A DNA stretch of 24,851 nt from JBGPYB01 sp041493035. GTDB lineage: Bacteria; Acidobacteriota; Vicinamibacteria; Fen-336. Within the stretch, counting starts at the first letter, position 1, and each line of letters starts with the position of its first letter. The stretch spans positions 1 through 24,851 of the forward strand of contig JBGPYB010000067.1 in assembly GCA_041493035.1 (NCBI GenBank), in the 5' to 3' direction. The translations under genes were made by a program, and so were the position numbers. The notes beneath the pieces are model-generated. The model worked only from the letters and a program-made list of their open reading frames with translations, made no database searches and was not told the DNA's origin. Positions 23,575 through 24,851 of the stretch are shown one piece after another.

Positions 23575-23993
23575 GGAGCCGTTCCCGCGGCCAGGGCCGT
23601 GGCCCGGCGCAGCTTGAGGACGAACCCGCTCACCTGTGCGCATCGGTGGAGGCGCTCCCGCATGAGCTGCACCTGGCCGGCCGAGGGTGGATCGTGCCGC
23701 CCCTGCCGGAAGAACCCGCCGAGCGCCTCTCGTTGCGTGGTGGCCGTGGCGACGCCTTCTGGCGTCAGCTCGTAGTAGCGGGCTGGCCGGCCGATGGCGC
23801 CGTCAGGCGCATCCGTGCGGCTTCTGACCAGGTGCCGACGTTCGAGCGCACGCAGCGCGGGATAGATGCTTCCCAGGCTCAACTGGACCTGGTGGCCCGA
23901 CTGATGCCGGATCCGCTCGACCAGCTCCAGCCCGTAGCCCGGGATGGCCAGGGCCTGGAGGAGCGCCGCCTTCGCGCTCACCGGTGTATCCAC
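23571..23993 (-). CDS. PadR-family transcriptional regulator
   Basis: A 140-residue winged-helix DNA-binding protein. PadR marks: an N-terminal helix with AALLQALAIPGYGLELVERI, then LSLGSIYPALRALERRHLVR (the recognition helix and turn), GRPARYYELTPEGVA (wing and strand), and a short C-terminal dimerisation helix. The start is GTG at 23991-23993, with TACAAT ending 6 bases before it and no Shine-Dalgarno; a second GTG four codons later is possible. Its stop overlaps the start of the nucleotidyltransferase gene, so the two form a coupled pair. It probably represses its own promoter. PadR proteins respond to small molecules or act in two-gene modules; no ligand is evident. Confidence 0.85.
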   Translation of the reverse strand: MDTPVSAKAALLQALAIPGYGLELVERIRHQSGHQVQLSLGSIYPALRALERRHLVRSRTDAPDGAIGRPARYYELTPEGVATATTQREALGGFFRQGRHDPPSAGQVQLMRERLHRCAQVSGFVLKLRRATALAAGTAP

Positions 23994-23999
23994 GAACTC

Positions 24000-24005
24000 A
24001 TTGTA
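24000..24005 (-). promoter_or_regulatory. -10 hexamer of the PadR-nucleotidyltransferase operon
   Basis: On the minus strand TACAAT ends 6 bases before the GTG start, so transcription would begin at or next to the start codon. The surrounding 30 bases are distinctly AT-richer than the rest and hold another -10-like hexamer on the plus strand (TAAAAT, 24017-24022). No clear PadR operator palindrome was found. Confidence 0.45.
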
Positions 24006-24081
24006 TCGAACTTTGGTAAAATTAGCATCATCGGCCCGGCTCCCGAGGCTCCAACCCGGCCGGTCGCGGCCGCGCCATCAC

Positions 24082-24141
24082 CGACCCCCGCTCCGACTCC
24101 CACGCTGGCGCCTTCACCGACACCGACGCCCGCTCCCGCGA
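24082..24141 (+). repeat. Low-complexity Pro/Thr/Ala-coding repeat
   Basis: Imperfect CCGACxCCx units encode a Pro-Thr-Pro linker before the cupredoxin domain. Such tracts vary in length by slippage. Confidence 0.6.
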
Positions 24142-24146
24142 GCATC

Positions 24147-24404
24147 GTGATCACGATCAGCGCCAATAGCGGCGGGATGTCGTTCTCACCGAGCAGCGCT
24201 TCCCTTGAAGTGGGTGACGCCGTTGCTTGGAAGAACAAGGATTTCTCCGTTCATGCCATCGCCCAGGACGGATGCGGCTTCAGCACTCCCAGCATCGCTC
24301 CCGGTGCCACGAGCAAAGCCATCACGATCAGCAGCTCGGGAACGCTCGCGTACCACTGCTCGATCCACCCCTCGATGACGGGGGATCTCATGGTGAGTCC
24401 GTAG
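24147..24404 (+). CDS. Plastocyanin-like blue-copper (cupredoxin) domain, N-terminus apparently missing
   Basis: From the first usable start (GTG 24147) it encodes 85 residues. The cupredoxin fold is clear: LEVGDAVAWKNKDFSVHAIA and LAYHCSIHPSMTGDLMV, supplying all four type-1 copper ligands, His36, Cys71, His74 and Met77. Such proteins carry electrons outside the cytoplasm. The frame is open upstream, and from about 24036 it encodes a Pro/Thr/Ala linker (PSPTPAPTPTLAPSPTPTPA) as found after lipoprotein signals, but no signal peptide, lipobox or normal start codon precedes it; further upstream is the antisense of PadR. It therefore looks 5'-truncated. It could still start at a non-standard codon near 24021-24032. 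Confidence 0.6.
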   Translation: MITISANSGGMSFSPSSASLEVGDAVAWKNKDFSVHAIAQDGCGFSTPSIAPGATSKAITISSSGTLAYHCSIHPSMTGDLMVSP

Positions 24405-24472
24405 CCGGATAGCCAAGCCCTCTCTTTCGCCGTTCGTACGAAATTGCGCCCTTCGTAAAGGCCGGCGGCTGC

Positions 24473-24478
24473 TACAAT
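24473..24478 (+). promoter_or_regulatory. -10 hexamer of the GH5 gene
   Basis: TACAAT ends 9 bases before the ATG at 24488; no Shine-Dalgarno lies between. No convincing -35 at the usual distance. Confidence 0.45.
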
Positions 24479-24487
24479 CCCGGCACC

Positions 24488-24851
24488 ATGGATCGAAGGA
24501 GCTTCGTCGGGATGCTTGGAGCGGCGTCTCTGGTCGGCGGGGAAGCGGCGAAGGCGGCACACGCTGACGAGGAGGATCTCACCGCGAGCCGGATTCCGCG
24601 CTGGCGCGGCTTCAACCTCCAGGGTCGATTTCCGTGGCCGGGGCACCCCTACACAGGAAAGGCGTTCGACGAGTTCGACTTCGCCACGATGGCCGAGTGG
24701 GGATTCGATTTCGCGCGCCTTCCCCTGGCTTACTGGGTCTGGGGGAGCCGCGACGATTGGTCCCAGATCCGCGAAGAGCCGCTCAAGGAGATCGACGATG
24801 CCATCGACCTCGGCCGGCGATACGGCATTCATGTCAACCTGAATTTCCATC
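24488..24851 (+). CDS. Glycoside hydrolase family 5 (cellulase-type), N-terminal part
   Basis: The first 121 residues; the gene runs off the right edge. It starts MDRRSFVGMLGAASLVGG, a twin-arginine-type export signal (RRSF, then a hydrophobic stretch). The mature part begins a GH5 barrel: WRGFNLQGRFPWPG, then FDEFDFATMAEWGFDFARLP and LKEIDDAIDLGRRYGIHVNL, ending in NFH, all typical of GH5 endoglucanases and related beta-glycosidases. The catalytic Glu pair lies beyond the window. The substrate is unknown; cellulose, xyloglucan or mannan are possible. With the CE15-type esterase nearby it suggests plant-polysaccharide breakdown, though the two are on opposite strands about 4.4 kb apart. The TACAAT element just upstream is its likely promoter. 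Confidence 0.85.
   Translation, partial: MDRRSFVGMLGAASLVGGEAAKAAHADEEDLTASRIPRWRGFNLQGRFPWPGHPYTGKAFDEFDFATMAEWGFDFARLPLAYWVWGSRDDWSQIREEPLKEIDDAIDLGRRYGIHVNLNFH

Noticed and set aside
23472..24020. Long upstream extension of the cupredoxin frame
   Set aside because: It runs antisense through PadR, with Arg/Pro-rich shadow sequence and no signal peptide.
24082..24141. CRISPR or tandem repeat array
   Set aside because: The units are short, imperfect and in frame, encoding a Pro/Thr linker; there are no spacers.

Overview
The window is bacterial chromosomal DNA, roughly two-thirds G+C by eye, and densely coded. No stretch over about 110 bases lacks a gene. I see no tRNA, rRNA, CRISPR array, transposase or phage gene. 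The gene set suggests an Acidobacteriota-type Gram-negative soil or sediment bacterium: a Ser/Thr kinase fused to a WD40/PD40-like propeller, a DUF4388 protein, a LolA/secretin pair, a PadR regulator, DinB-superfamily proteins, CE15 and GH5 enzymes. That assignment is inference from gene content; no phylogenetic marker is present.

Layout. (1) 1-1657, minus: start of a 2-oxoacid dehydrogenase E1 alpha subunit (cut by the edge) behind lpdA. (2) 1767-3077, plus: DUF21/CBS/CorC membrane protein. (3) 3089-6421, minus: lolA, a secretin lipoprotein, a DinB-like protein and an NTF2-like protein, tightly packed. (4) 6450-12532, plus: DUF4388 protein, DigH-like GHL10 hydrolase, a lipoprotein fusing NagZ-type GH3 to an AmiE-like serine hydrolase, and NamZ (DUF1343). 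This is a coherent peptidoglycan glycan-strand dismantling operon. (5) 12526-14238, minus: an SSS-family sodium symporter behind an 88-residue unknown protein. (6) 14296-18260, plus: a membrane-anchored helical protein, then an ABC importer whose binding protein is fused to an OmpA-type peptidoglycan-binding domain. (7) 18279-20066, minus: CE15-type esterase and a DUF1569 protein. (8) 20168-22835, minus: the kinase-propeller gene, broken by one base in a homopolymer. (9) 22975-23993, minus: a PadR regulator overlapping a nucleotidyltransferase by GTGA, resembling an AbiE-type toxin-antitoxin pair. (10) 24147-24851, plus: a blue-copper domain lacking its N-terminal export signal, then a Tat-exported GH5 hydrolase cut by the edge.

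Main ideas: the NagZ-AmiE fusion plus NamZ recalls the Bacillus subtilis muropeptide-rescue operon, here with exported enzymes and a DigH-like partner. The PadR/nucleotidyltransferase pair is a candidate uncharacterised toxin-antitoxin or defence module, and it abuts a damaged cupredoxin gene. Many transcription-unit heads carry a TAnnnT hexamer only 6-14 nt before the start codon, with little Shine-Dalgarno signal, which suggests frequent leaderless or near-leaderless mRNAs.
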